The notes beneath the pieces were generated by a model, which saw only the letters and a list, made by a program, of their open reading frames with translations, had not been told where the DNA came from and searched no databases. From Shouchella miscanthi (GTDB lineage: Bacteria > Bacillota > Bacilli > Bacillales > Bacillaceae_D): a DNA stretch of 64,000 bases. Below are positions 36,333 through 45,473 of this stretch, piece by piece. The number at the start of each line of letters is the position of its first letter. Position 1 is the first letter of the stretch. The stretch lies in contig NZ_CP042163.1 in the NCBI RefSeq assembly GCF_007725405.1, forward strand, positions 1,860,001 through 1,924,000. The letters are read 5' to 3'. Position numbers and translations under genes: made by a program.

Positions 36333-37788
36333 ACAAAAAACGTCACACTTTTGGTTTATTGCTGGTAGTCAGCCCTTATACGGGCAAAAAACGATTGATC
36401 AAGTCGCTGCTCATGCGGAAGAGATCGTCAAAGGCTTGAATGAGTTGCTGCCAGAACAGCTTATCTTAAAACCGGTCGCAACTTCCCCTGAACGTATTAC
36501 TGCACTCTTGCGGGAAGCGAGTATGGATGAAAACTGTGCAGGAATTATTACGTGGATGCACACGTTTTCACCGGCAAAGATGTGGATTGCGGGACTAAAA
36601 GAATTGACGAAACCGATGCTTCACTTACACACCCAGTACAATCGTGACATTCCGTGGTCCACGATTGATATGGATTTTATGAATTTAAATCAGTCGGCTC
36701 ACGGTGACCGTGAATTTGGCTTTATGGTTTCAAGAATGGGGATTAACCGTAAGGTAATAGCCGGACACTGGCAGGACTCGAATGTCGCCAATCGAGTCGG
36801 TGATTGGATGAAAACAGTTCGCGCCTATCAAGAAAGCAAGCAATTAAAGATTGCTCGTTTCGGTGACAATATGCGAGAGGTAGCGGTGACAGAGGGAGAT
36901 AAGGTTGAGGCGCAAATTCAGCTTGGCTGGTCTGTTTCCGGTTACGGTATCGGTGATTTAGTCGAAACGATTGAAGCCGTTAATGACCAAGATGTCGCCA
37001 CATTAATGGAAGAATATCGCAGCCTGTACACATTCCATCCAGATGCGGACGTTCGCGCGATTGAAGAACAGGCACGAATTGAGCTTGGGCTTGAAACCTT
37101 TCTTGCACGAGGAAACTATCGCGCTTTTTCAACGACTTTCGAAGATTTACATGGAATGAGCCAGCTACCAGGACTGGCGGCACAGCGGCTAATGGCAAAA
37201 GGGTATGGTTTTGCTGGAGAAGGGGATTGGAAAACAGCCGCATTTTTGAGGGTACTTAAAGTGATGGCAGGTAACAGTGGAACGTCGTTTATGGAGGATT
37301 ACACAAATCATTTAGAGCAAGGGAATGAACTGATCTTAGGCTCACATATGCTAGAAGTATGCCCGACGATCGCAGCTGAAAAGCCGACGATTGTCGTAGA
37401 ACCCCTTTCTATGGGCAACAAAGCGGACCCGGCAAGGCTTGTTTTCAAAGGCAAAGCAGGACACGCGCTTAATGCAGCAATAATGGATGTCGGTTCTCGT
37501 TTTCGAATTGTCGCAAACGAAGTGGAAGCGGTCGAGAATCAGCAGGAAATGCCACAGCTTCCTGTAGCTAGTGTCTTGTGGAAACCGCTTCCTTCGTTTT
37601 CGGAAGCAACGGAGGCATGGATCTATGCTGGTGGGGCGCATCACACAGTTTTGTCATACGAGATTACGAAAGAGCAGCTGGCTGATTGGTCAAGTCTAAT
37701 GGATGTGGAATGCCTTGTAATTGGAAAAGAGTCGAGTATAGAGCAAATACGCAAGGAGTTGTTCTGGAACGAGAAGTCTTATCGTTAA
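36325..37788 (+). CDS. araA: L-arabinose isomerase
   Basis: A 487-residue enzyme converting L-arabinose to L-ribulose, the first cytoplasmic step. Key Mn-binding and catalytic segments are [58 protein letters not shown] and the C-terminal [16 protein letters not shown] 36325 is 8 nt after AGGAGG and inside the end of araB; the TTG two codons upstream is weaker. No clear terminator follows; the next unit has its own cre site. Confidence 0.96.
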   Translation: MLKQKTSHFWFIAGSQPLYGQKTIDQVAAHAEEIVKGLNELLPEQLILKPVATSPERITALLREASMDENCAGIITWMHTFSPAKMWIAGLKELTKPMLHLHTQYNRDIPWSTIDMDFMNLNQSAHGDREFGFMVSRMGINRKVIAGHWQDSNVANRVGDWMKTVRAYQESKQLKIARFGDNMREVAVTEGDKVEAQIQLGWSVSGYGIGDLVETIEAVNDQDVATLMEEYRSLYTFHPDADVRAIEEQARIELGLETFLARGNYRAFSTTFEDLHGMSQLPGLAAQRLMAKGYGFAGEGDWKTAAFLRVLKVMAGNSGTSFMEDYTNHLEQGNELILGSHMLEVCPTIAAEKPTIVVEPLSMGNKADPARLVFKGKAGHALNAAIMDVGSRFRIVANEVEAVENQQEMPQLPVASVLWKPLPSFSEATEAWIYAGGAHHTVLSYEITKEQLADWSSLMDVECLVIGKESSIEQIRKELFWNEKSYR

Positions 37789-37850
37789 GAAGATCAATAA
37801 TAATGGAAGGATCGGTAAAGAGAGTGTACGAAAGAACCGTTACATCATTA

Positions 37851-37864
37851 TGAAAACGCTTACT
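37851..37864. promoter_or_regulatory. Candidate cre site (CcpA) before the CUT2 importer
   Basis: TGAAAACGCTTACT matches the cre consensus at 13 of 14 positions and lies 22 nt before the binding-protein gene. Confidence 0.7.
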
Positions 37865-37886
37865 CATAAAATAAGGAGGGAATAAG

Positions 37887-38969
37887 ATGAAAAAATACAT
37901 TGGAAGTTTCGTCGTACTTGGTTGTGTTGTTTTTACAGGAGCATGTTCTGAGGAAGGATCAGGAGAAGGATCAGGGGAAGGCAAAGGAACGATTGGAATT
38001 GCCATGCCAACTCAATCCTCTGAACGCTGGATTGCTGATGGTAATCACATGGTCTCGTATTTTGAAGACCTAGGTTATGAAACGGATCTACAATATGCGG
38101 AGGATGTCGTAGAAAATCAAGTTTCCCAGATTGAAAATATGATCACACGTGGTGTAGATGCACTTGTTATCGCTTCTGTTGATGGAGAAGCCTTAACAAC
38201 AGTATTAGAATCAGCAAATGCACAAGAGATTCCAATCATCTCCTATGACCGTCTCATTATGAATTCAGAGTTTGTCGATTACTATGCGACTTTCGATAAT
38301 TTTGAAGTAGGTGTTCTGCAAGGTCAATACATCGTTGATGAGTTAGACCTAGAGAATGAAGAAGGACCATTTAACATTGAGTTATTTGGTGGCTCACCAG
38401 ATGACAATAATGCCCATTTCTTCTTTAATGGAGCGATGTCTGTCCTTCAACCCTATCTAGATGAAGGGAAATTAAATGTGCAAAGTGGTCAAACCGATTT
38501 TAATCAAATTGCCATTCTTCGTTGGGACGGTGCAGCTGCTCAGAGTAGAATGGATAATTTGTTGAGTTCTAACTATGGTGGTAGCGAAGACCTTGATGCT
38601 GTATTAGCGCCAGCGGATTTATTAAGTATTGGTATTCTAGCTTCACTAAAAAACTCTGGATTTACAGCTGATGATATGCCAATTTTGACAGGGCAAGATG
38701 CAGATATTCCTTCAGTGAATGCGCTTATTGCAGGAGAACAAGCGATGACTGTTTTTAAAGATACACGCGTTCTTGCAGAAAAAGCTGTTGAAATGACAGA
38801 GGCGGTTCTGCAAGGCGATGAGCCTGATGTGAATGATACAGAAACCTATGACAATAATTCCAAAGTGGTTCCTTCATTCCTAGAGACTCCTGTTGTTGTG
38901 ACGATTGATAACTATGAAGAAATCTTAATAGACAGCGGCTATTACGAGGCGGATCAGTTAAATCAATAA
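37887..38969 (+). CDS. chvE: CUT2 monosaccharide-binding lipoprotein (ChvE-like)
   Basis: A 360-residue pentose/hexose-binding lipoprotein: signal with lipobox TGAC (Cys20), then a Gly/Ser/Glu linker containing two SGEG repeats, then a type I periplasmic-binding fold ([70 protein letters not shown]). The pattern is that of the multiple-monosaccharide receptor ChvE, which binds arabinose, galactose and glucose. Here L-arabinose uptake is likely from context. AGGAGGG precedes the ATG. The mature protein is strongly acidic. Confidence 0.9.
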   Translation: MKKYIGSFVVLGCVVFTGACSEEGSGEGSGEGKGTIGIAMPTQSSERWIADGNHMVSYFEDLGYETDLQYAEDVVENQVSQIENMITRGVDALVIASVDGEALTTVLESANAQEIPIISYDRLIMNSEFVDYYATFDNFEVGVLQGQYIVDELDLENEEGPFNIELFGGSPDDNNAHFFFNGAMSVLQPYLDEGKLNVQSGQTDFNQIAILRWDGAAAQSRMDNLLSSNYGGSEDLDAVLAPADLLSIGILASLKNSGFTADDMPILTGQDADIPSVNALIAGEQAMTVFKDTRVLAEKAVEMTEAVLQGDEPDVNDTETYDNNSKVVPSFLETPVVVTIDNYEEILIDSGYYEADQLNQ

Positions 38970-38977
38970 GGGTTATT

Positions 38978-39003
38978 GCGGTTTTCTCATGAGAGAGAAC
39001 CGC
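38978..39003 (+). terminator. Intercistronic hairpin after the binding-protein gene
   Basis: GCGGTTTTCTC pairs with GAGAGAACCGC (one G-U) around a 4-nt loop, with CTTTATA after it. Such hairpins commonly keep binding-protein mRNA more abundant than that of the ATPase and permease. Confidence 0.6.
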
Positions 39004-39026
39004 CTTTATATAGGAGGTGACCGCAA

Positions 39027-40565
39027 ATGGCGGACGTTCTTTTGGAAATGAAACAAATAACAAAGGAATTCCCTGGTGTTAAAGCGTTGGACAATGTGAA
39101 CTTGATCGTGAAACAAGGGGAGATTCATGCTTTATGTGGAGAAAATGGAGCTGGTAAATCGACACTAATGAAAGTGTTAAGTGGTGTCTATCCGTTTGGT
39201 ACATATAACGGTGAGATCTTTTTGAATAGAGGAACGTGTCAATTCAAAGATTTAAAGCAAAGTGAAGCGGAAGGAATTGTCATTATTCACCAGGAGCTTG
39301 CCTTAATCCCTGAGTTAAGCATTGCGGAAAATATCTTTCTAGGAAATGAGCGCAAGAGATTTGGTGTCATTGATTGGGATGCGACTGCGAAAGAAACAAA
39401 ATCCTTATTAAAAAAAGTGAATTTAGATGAGCCCCATGATTCGCTCATTAAGCACATTGGCGTAGGGAAGCAACAGTTAGTAGAAATTGCAAAAGCATTG
39501 GCAAAAAAAGTAAAGTTACTCATCTTAGATGAACCAACTGCTTCATTAAATGAAACCGATAGTGATAACCTTCTAAATCTGCTTGTGGAATTAAAAGAAC
39601 AAGGTATTACTTCTATTATTATTTCTCACAAACTGAATGAGATTAGACAAGTTGCCGATGCTGTAACGATTTTACGCGATGGCAAGACAATTGAAACGTA
39701 TGATCTAGAAGAAAAAGAGATTAATGAAGATGACATTATTAAAGGAATGGTTGGTAGAAGTCTAACGAATCGCTATCCTCCGAGCAAATCAGAGATTGGT
39801 AGTACGATCTTTTCAGTCGAAAAATGGAATGTGTATCATCCGGTTCAGCGAGAAAGACAAATTATCATGGATGCTGATTTTCATGTAAGGCGTGGAGAAA
39901 TCGTTGGTCTCGCTGGTCTAATGGGTGCTGGTCGAACGGAATTTGCCATGAGCATATTTGGCAAGGCGTACGGGACACAAATTACTGGAACGATTAAGAA
40001 AGACGGGAAAGTAATAGACCTTCAGTCTGTCAGTGAAGCAATTAAGCAGGGTTTGGCATATGCAACGGAAGATCGAAAATCATACGGGCTCGTTTTGATG
40101 AACGACATTAAAGAGAACATTTCGTTGGCTAGTTTAAATAAGCTTTCTTCACGCGCCATCATTGATGAGCAAAATGAAGTAAGGGTTGCTGAAGAATTTA
40201 AACGGAAGTTGCATATAAAGGCGCCGACAATCTTGCAAGAGACTGGTAAATTAAGCGGAGGAAATCAACAAAAGGTTGTTTTAAGTAAGTGGATTTTTTC
40301 TGATCCAGATGTTTTGTTTTTAGATGAACCTACTAGAGGGATTGATGTTGGAGCCAAATATGAAATTTATACCATTATTCGAGAACTAGCAGCGACAGGG
40401 AAAGCGATCGTCCTTATTTCTTCTGAACTACCAGAATTGATGGGGATGTGTGATCGTGTATATGCGATGAATAAAGGTCAGATTACAGGCGAGCTCGCTA
40501 AAGATGAACTTTCACAAGAAAGATTAATGAAATTAATGACGAAAACAAGAGAGGTTTCCCCATGA
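39027..40565 (+). CDS. gguA: CUT2 sugar ABC transporter ATP-binding protein
   Basis: A 512-residue double ABC ATPase of the MglA/XylG/GguA type that energises monosaccharide import. First domain: GENGAGKST near residue 40, [31 protein letters not shown]. Second domain: the divergent Walker A-like GLMGAGRTE, the [10 protein letters not shown] signature and [20 protein letters not shown]. It overlaps the permease start by ATGA. AGGAGGTGA precedes the ATG. Confidence 0.94.
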   Translation: MADVLLEMKQITKEFPGVKALDNVNLIVKQGEIHALCGENGAGKSTLMKVLSGVYPFGTYNGEIFLNRGTCQFKDLKQSEAEGIVIIHQELALIPELSIAENIFLGNERKRFGVIDWDATAKETKSLLKKVNLDEPHDSLIKHIGVGKQQLVEIAKALAKKVKLLILDEPTASLNETDSDNLLNLLVELKEQGITSIIISHKLNEIRQVADAVTILRDGKTIETYDLEEKEINEDDIIKGMVGRSLTNRYPPSKSEIGSTIFSVEKWNVYHPVQRERQIIMDADFHVRRGEIVGLAGLMGAGRTEFAMSIFGKAYGTQITGTIKKDGKVIDLQSVSEAIKQGLAYATEDRKSYGLVLMNDIKENISLASLNKLSSRAIIDEQNEVRVAEEFKRKLHIKAPTILQETGKLSGGNQQKVVLSKWIFSDPDVLFLDEPTRGIDVGAKYEIYTIIRELAATGKAIVLISSELPELMGMCDRVYAMNKGQITGELAKDELSQERLMKLMTKTREVSP

Positions 40566-41722
40566 AAGCGCTATTGAGCGTCATCCAAAATAACGTACGT
40601 CAATACAGTATGACATTTGCATTGTTGCTTATTATGATTCTATTCCAACTCTTAACAGATGGTATTCTACTACAGCCATTAAATATCACAAATTTGATTT
40701 TACAGAACAGTTATATTCTTATACTTGCTATTGGTATGGTTCTTATTATTATTACGGGGCATATTGATTTGTCAGTAGGGTCGATTGCTGCTTTTATTGG
40801 AGCACTATCTGCTATCCTAATGATACAAATGAATCTTGACCCCATTTTATCTGTGTTAATTTGCTTATTGGTCGGTGCGTTAGTTGGAGCTTGGCAAGGG
40901 TTTTGGGTTGCTTATGTCAAAATTCCTGCATTTATTGTGACCCTTGCTGGGATGCTGATCTTTAGAGGAATCACGTTAATTATGTTGCAAGGGCAATCAA
41001 TTGCACCATTTCCTCCATCCTTTCAACGATTAAGTTCAGGATTTCTTCCAGATGTGTTTAATGGTTCTTCTTTGCACCTGTTATCCTTGTTAATTGGTGT
41101 GTTGCTTTGTGCCATTCTCATTTTTATTGAGTTGCGCGGGCGGAAGAGAAAACAAAACAACGGTACGGATGTGCTAAATCCGACATTATTCATTTTGAAA
41201 CTTGTTGGTATCGCAGCCGTTATTTTAGGCTTTACGTATATCTTGGCCAGCTATCGCGGAATTCCTTATATTCTCATCTTGTTGATTGCGTTAATTGCTT
41301 TTTACGCATTTCTAACGAAGAAGACAGTCTTTGGTCGTCATATCTATGCAGTAGGTGGAAATGAAAAAGCCGCAGCTCTTTCCGGTATTAAGACGAAGCG
41401 CGTAACCTTTATGGTGTTTGTGAACATGGGGATGCTCGCAGCCTTGTCTGGTCTGATTTTCGCGGCTCGGTTAAATGCGGCTACACCGCGTGCAGGTAAC
41501 TTATTTGAATTAGATGCCATTGCAGCTGCTTTTATTGGTGGAGCATCCGCTTACGGGGGTGTTGGAACAGTCATCGGCGCAGTAGTAGGTGGCCTTGTTA
41601 TGGGTGTTATGAATAACGGAATGTCCATCTTAGGTCTCGGAATTGATTGGCAACAGGCGATCAAAGGGCTCGTTTTACTAGCGGCTGTTGCGTTTGACAT
41701 TATGAATAAGAAGAGAGGATAG
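40562..41722 (+). CDS. gguB: CUT2 sugar ABC transporter permease
   Basis: A 386-residue branched-chain/ribose-type permease with about nine to ten hydrophobic segments. Family motifs: [62 protein letters not shown] and [33 protein letters not shown]. The long polar insertion between the middle helices (about residues 140-220) is usual for the GguB/multiple-monosaccharide branch. It is 3 nt before the GH4 glycosidase gene, with which it is cotranscribed. Confidence 0.93.
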   Translation: MKALLSVIQNNVRQYSMTFALLLIMILFQLLTDGILLQPLNITNLILQNSYILILAIGMVLIIITGHIDLSVGSIAAFIGALSAILMIQMNLDPILSVLICLLVGALVGAWQGFWVAYVKIPAFIVTLAGMLIFRGITLIMLQGQSIAPFPPSFQRLSSGFLPDVFNGSSLHLLSLLIGVLLCAILIFIELRGRKRKQNNGTDVLNPTLFILKLVGIAAVILGFTYILASYRGIPYILILLIALIAFYAFLTKKTVFGRHIYAVGGNEKAAALSGIKTKRVTFMVFVNMGMLAALSGLIFAARLNAATPRAGNLFELDAIAAAFIGGASAYGGVGTVIGAVVGGLVMGVMNNGMSILGLGIDWQQAIKGLVLLAAVAFDIMNKKRG

Positions 41723-41725
41723 TAT

Positions 41726-43231
41726 ATGTCATTTAAAGTCACCTTTATTGGAGCAGGAAGCATTGGCTTTACAAGAATGTTACTACGAGATTTACTATCT
41801 GTCCCTGAATTTAAGCAAGTTAGAATTTCGTTCACAGACATCAATGCTGAGAATCTAGAGATGGTAACGGCTCTTTGTCAACGAGATCTAAAAGAAAATG
41901 GCTTTAACACCGAGATACAAGCAACACTTAATCGTAAAGAAGCACTTAAAGATGCACGCTATATTTTTTCGGTTGTTCGAATTGGTGGATTGGAGGCATT
42001 TGAACAAGATATCTCGATTCCTTTGAATTATGGTATTGATCAATGTGTTGGAGATACCTTAAGCGCAGGCGGCATTATGTATGGTCAAAGGGGCATTCAG
42101 GAAATGCTGGCAATTTGCAAAGATATTCGCGAAGTAGCCGAACCAAACTGCTTATTACTAAATCATGCCAATCCTATGGCAATGTTAACATGGGTGTGTC
42201 AGACGTACGGAGAAGTAAATACGGTAGGCCTCTGTCACGGCGTGCAAGGTGGCCATAGACAAATTGCAACTGTTTTTGGACTAGACAAAAAAGAGGTGGA
42301 TATAGTCTGTGCGGGTATTAACCACCAAACTTGGTACATTCAAATAAAACATAACGGAAATGAGTTAACACCGATGCTACTTGATGCATTTGAACAACAT
42401 CCTGAATACAGTAAGACAGAAAAAGTAAGAATCGACATGCTCAAACGCTTTGGGTATTACAGTACGGAATCGAATGGTCATCTAAGTGAATATGTACCGT
42501 GGTATCGTAAGCGCTCTGATGAAATAATGGATTGGATTGATTTAGGGACATGGATTAATGGCGAAACAGGCGGGTATTTACGTGTATGCTCAGAAGGTCG
42601 GAATTGGTTTAAAGAAGACTTCCCAAATTGGATGCAGGATCCAGTTCTTATCTATTGCAATGAAAATCGTAGTGAAGAACATGGTTCATATATTATTGAA
42701 GCCCTTGAAACAGGGCGTGTCTATCGTGGCCATTTTAATCGTGTCAACAATGGGACGATTACCAATCTACCAAAAGATTGTGTCATTGAAGCACCTGGTT
42801 ATGTAGATCGAAATGGATTGACTATGACGTTCATTGGAGATTTGCCCCTTGGTTGTGCGGCCGTCTGCAACGCGAGCATCCAGGTTCAGCGGCTAGCAAT
42901 CATGGCAGCTGTAACCGGAGATGAACAGCTATTGCGCCAAGCTTTTATGATGGATCCGTTAACGGGTGCCGTCTGTACACCACCTGAAATTTGGCAGCTG
43001 GTAGATGATCTATTAATTGCGCAAGAAGAATGGCTTCCTCAATATGAAAAAAGTATTGAAAAAGCAAAGCAAAGACAGTCAACTGAGCCTAGGCTAGTGA
43101 CAAAAAAATCATCAGGAGCAGCAAGATTAAAGCAAAAAACGATTGAAGAGCTAAAGGAAAATCGTGCAGAAGCAATAAAAAACGCACAAGCAGCTGACAA
43201 AGCGAATAATCGACCCGCGCGTTCCACTTGA
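41726..43231 (+). CDS. GH4 glycosidase (alpha-galactosidase/MelA type) with extended tail
   Basis: A 501-residue NAD- and Mn-dependent GH4 enzyme. Rossmann motif IGAGSIGFTRML is at residues 8-19, NHANPMAM near 146, the metal ligand Cys170 in CHGVQGG and His200 in AGINHQTWY. Of the GH4 subgroups it is most like MelA alpha-galactosidase, not 6-phospho-glucosidases. It is about 70 residues longer than MelA, because of a lysine/alanine-rich charged helical tail from about residue 435. It is cotranscribed with the monosaccharide importer inside an arabinose island, so its true substrate may be alpha-galactosides or beta-L-arabinopyranosides (inference). A strong terminator follows. Confidence 0.85.
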   Translation: MSFKVTFIGAGSIGFTRMLLRDLLSVPEFKQVRISFTDINAENLEMVTALCQRDLKENGFNTEIQATLNRKEALKDARYIFSVVRIGGLEAFEQDISIPLNYGIDQCVGDTLSAGGIMYGQRGIQEMLAICKDIREVAEPNCLLLNHANPMAMLTWVCQTYGEVNTVGLCHGVQGGHRQIATVFGLDKKEVDIVCAGINHQTWYIQIKHNGNELTPMLLDAFEQHPEYSKTEKVRIDMLKRFGYYSTESNGHLSEYVPWYRKRSDEIMDWIDLGTWINGETGGYLRVCSEGRNWFKEDFPNWMQDPVLIYCNENRSEEHGSYIIEALETGRVYRGHFNRVNNGTITNLPKDCVIEAPGYVDRNGLTMTFIGDLPLGCAAVCNASIQVQRLAIMAAVTGDEQLLRQAFMMDPLTGAVCTPPEIWQLVDDLLIAQEEWLPQYEKSIEKAKQRQSTEPRLVTKKSSGAARLKQKTIEELKENRAEAIKNAQAADKANNRPARST

Positions 43232-43256
43232 GGCTGATAAAACGAATAAGTGTAAA

Positions 43257-43298
43257 GTAGAAGTAAAATCGTTAAAGCCGATTTTACTTCTTTTTTCG
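43257..43298 (+). terminator. Intrinsic terminator of the CUT2-GH4 operon
   Basis: AGAAGTAAAATCG pairs perfectly with CGATTTTACTTCT around a 7-nt loop, followed by TTTTT. It ends the arabinose island. Confidence 0.9.
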
Positions 43299-43343
43299 TT
43301 TGAAATGGGTTTGGATGATGGCGACTGACATGGACATTTACTT

Positions 43344-44186
43344 TTAGAAAATCAGTTGTTTGCGTTCAAGAGCCTGAGCCAAAGTAGAATGAATGGTAAC
43401 GTCAGAGAAAGAAATACCAAGCTGTACAGCTGTTTGAGCAATTTCTGGACGTAACCCAGATAAAGAGGTTTGAACACCAATAAGCTTTAACCCTTTAATA
43501 AGCTGGAATATTTGTTGTGCCACCATCGTATCAATAACGGGCACACCTGATAAATCAATGAATAGTGTATGAATATATTGCTCGGAGCAATGTTGGAGTG
43601 TATGATCAAACATTACTTTTGCACGGTGGGTATCAATCTCACCTACAAGTGGCAATAGAGCTGTTTTTGGAGCCAGTTGAATAATGGGTGAACTTAACTC
43701 ATCAATCATTTGTTTTTGTGCATTTAATTGATAGTCTGATTGCTTTTTATTTTGCCTAGAAAACTCTAAAATGACTTCGTTAACTCCTTGAACGACAATT
43801 TCGTTCCAACGATAAACATCCTTAAGAGAAATAGATTCTTGTTTAACCGATTCGGCATAAGATAATATAAGATCCATATACTGTTGCTGTGTTCTAAAAA
43901 ACTCGCTCAAAATATTGTTGAAGGGTGTTCGTTGATGAGCACGATCATTCGCAATTGATTCAATCCATTTTAAAAATTCTTCATCGTGAATTCCATTCTT
44001 AGTCGGGTTAAATAATTCAGTAAAAAGAGTGTGGAAAGCACGATTTTGGTCTTTGAGCAATTCAATTTGACGAGGATCGGAAGTACTATACACACCGTCT
44101 TGTGATTTGTCCAAAGACTTGTACCATTCTTCTGTCAGCTCATCTGTTTTTGATTTTATATATGAATACAGTCCATCTGTTGGCAA
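43344..44186 (-). CDS. RsbR-type stressosome protein (STAS domain)
   Basis: A 280-residue RsbR paralogue. Residues 1-150 form the helical globin-like sensor turret and about 165-275 the STAS core. The two phosphorylated threonines of RsbRA (T171, T205 in B. subtilis) are conserved as Thr186 in VGEIDTHRAK and Thr220 in GVPVIDTMVA, 34 residues apart. It would assemble with RsbS and release RsbT kinase to activate sigma-B. It could be RsbRB, RC or RD; I cannot tell which. The TTG start has AGGGGG 7 nt upstream. A sigma-B-like promoter precedes it, suggesting feedback. The LOV-STAS protein at 19 kb would join the same complex. Confidence 0.9.
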   Translation of the reverse strand: MPTDGLYSYIKSKTDELTEEWYKSLDKSQDGVYSTSDPRQIELLKDQNRAFHTLFTELFNPTKNGIHDEEFLKWIESIANDRAHQRTPFNNILSEFFRTQQQYMDLILSYAESVKQESISLKDVYRWNEIVVQGVNEVILEFSRQNKKQSDYQLNAQKQMIDELSSPIIQLAPKTALLPLVGEIDTHRAKVMFDHTLQHCSEQYIHTLFIDLSGVPVIDTMVAQQIFQLIKGLKLIGVQTSLSGLRPEIAQTAVQLGISFSDVTIHSTLAQALERKQLIF

Positions 44187-44228
44187 AGGAAAGCCCCCTA
44201 AAGAGTTAAGAAATTAATTCTAAACTCT

Positions 44229-44254
44229 ATACCCACTCTATATAAATTATAAAC
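44229..44254 (-). promoter_or_regulatory. Sigma-B-like promoter of the RsbR paralogue
   Basis: On the minus strand GTTTAT and GGGTAT are separated by 14 nt; the -10 is perfect and the -35 is one base off the sigma-B consensus GTTTAA / GGGTAT. It lies 43 nt before the start codon. Confidence 0.65.
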
Positions 44255-44428
44255 CTGTTTTAAATGAAATGTATAAAAATTCATGTATAAAGAGGACCGT
44301 ATCGGCAACATCGCTTCAGCCGGTCACTCTGTTTAACTAGTCGGTTGAGTAGGTTTCATCGATTCTGTGATTCAACTAAAAGATAATGAAGCTATAATGA
44401 GAATGAAAATAAGTATAAGAAAAACCAA

Positions 44429-44755
44429 TTAATTCGATACATTTTTTCGAATTCCTACTTTATCTCTTAAGCGACTTAACTCCATGAACCACTGCTTGTC
44501 CTTAGTGAGTAGTGCTAGTTCTTGTAAAGCTCTTATATCAGATTCTTTTAAACGAGCTTTGCTCGTTTGCAAATCTTCTTCATTTGCAAGTAGTGGTTGT
44601 TTGCCATTTAAAACTCGTTGCTTCGTGTAGAATTGATACATCGTTTTAATCGGTTCATTTGAAGAGCTTGACGCAATAACTTTAGCATCACTGATCCATC
44701 CTAATATACTTGTGCGACCAGCTTTATAAATCACCCATTCTCCATTTCCGAACAT
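44429..44755 (-). CDS. Small protein with IDEAL-like C-terminal motif
   Basis: A 108-residue protein. Its N-terminal 35 residues (GEWVIYKAGRTSILGWISDAKVI) look like a small beta-barrel, and the C-terminal segment (IRALQELALLTKDKQWFMELSRLRD) fits the IDEAL domain pattern, a short helical motif used for protein contacts in Bacillus proteins such as ComK and YpiB. Function unknown. AAAGGAG lies 8 nt before the ATG at 44755. It is 60-100 nt from the terminator of the gene upstream, so it is transcribed alone. Confidence 0.6.
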   Translation of the reverse strand: MFGNGEWVIYKAGRTSILGWISDAKVIASSSSNEPIKTMYQFYTKQRVLNGKQPLLANEEDLQTSKARLKESDIRALQELALLTKDKQWFMELSRLRDKVGIRKNVSN

Positions 44756-44813
44756 TCTATCAACTCCTTTAAATCATCGTATTCAAGTCTGAAGTTGAAT
44801 ATGTATTGCAAGC

Positions 44814-44857
44814 GTAAAAAAGTCGAGCTCGATTTCTGAAGCTCGACTTTTGCACTG
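44814..44857 (-). terminator. Intrinsic terminator of the cysteine/proline-rich gene
   Basis: AAAAGTCGAGCT pairs perfectly with AGCTCGACTTTT around a 10-nt loop, with T residues on the minus strand. Confidence 0.88.
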
Positions 44858-45163
44858 TTAGCTAATTGTACAAATTTGAGAAAGTGTAAATGTTCGAGTT
44901 TGTACACCATCTGTAAACACAACCGTACCATTCGCAAGGTTAAACCCAATAAATATTCCTGTGAATGTGCTCGTAGCTGTCGTAATTGTTACTGGGGTGT
45001 TAGCTGGTAAAGCTAAGACGGTATTTGCAATCGCAACTAAAGATTGACAGTTGGTGCCTCTCGAAATTGGAAACGGAAAGAAAGGAAAACGACATGGATT
45101 TTGACACTGACAGTCACAATCATTTCGCTTTTCATTCTTTTTCTCATCGCGTGAACGAGACAA
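44858..45163 (-). CDS. Small protein with Cys/Pro-rich head and beta-barrel-like tail, possible spore surface protein
   Basis: A 101-residue protein: charged N-terminus (to about 14), cysteine cluster CDCQCQNPC followed by FPFFPFP, then a Thr/Val-rich domain (LVAIANTVLALPANTPVTITTATSTFTG, FIGFNLANGTVVFTDG..TRTFTLSQICTI) that reads as four or five beta strands, like a small SH3/Lsm-type barrel. Cysteine clusters with such barrels occur in spore coat and exosporium proteins of Bacillaceae, so a spore role is possible, but the family is not recognised. The TTG start is set by AAAGGTGG 6-7 nt upstream; GTG codons at 45175 and 45172 fall on that site. A strong terminator follows. Confidence 0.5.
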   Translation of the reverse strand: MSRSRDEKKNEKRNDCDCQCQNPCRFPFFPFPISRGTNCQSLVAIANTVLALPANTPVTITTATSTFTGIFIGFNLANGTVVFTDGVQTRTFTLSQICTIS

Positions 45164-45312
45164 GTAATCCACCACCTTTTTGTAGGATACTGTAGACTAT
45201 TCGCAGAAGTCAAAATGAGGTTGGATGATTCACCGAGACCAATCGCCCTTTTTCGTTTCTCTCACTAAATTCATTGGACAAACATGAAGAAGATGTGCAA
45301 GAAAATAGGATA

Positions 45313-45334
45313 GCGATTACAAAAAGCGGTTACA
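45313..45334 (+). repeat. Short direct repeat in the zwf leader
   Basis: GCGATTACA and GCGGTTACA lie in tandem with a 13-nt period, 140-160 nt before zwf. One base differs. It might be a regulator half-site pair; evidence is weak. Confidence 0.3.
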
Positions 45335-45473
45335 ATGAAAAACAGGTAGAAACCAATGAATTCACAGTTCAAAATGTAGCTAAATGAAAGAGAAACTGGT
45401 ATCATGAAAAGCACTAACCTTAGTATGAGGATAGAAAATGATAAGCGTTGTGAAATAGAAAGAGGGTATACTC

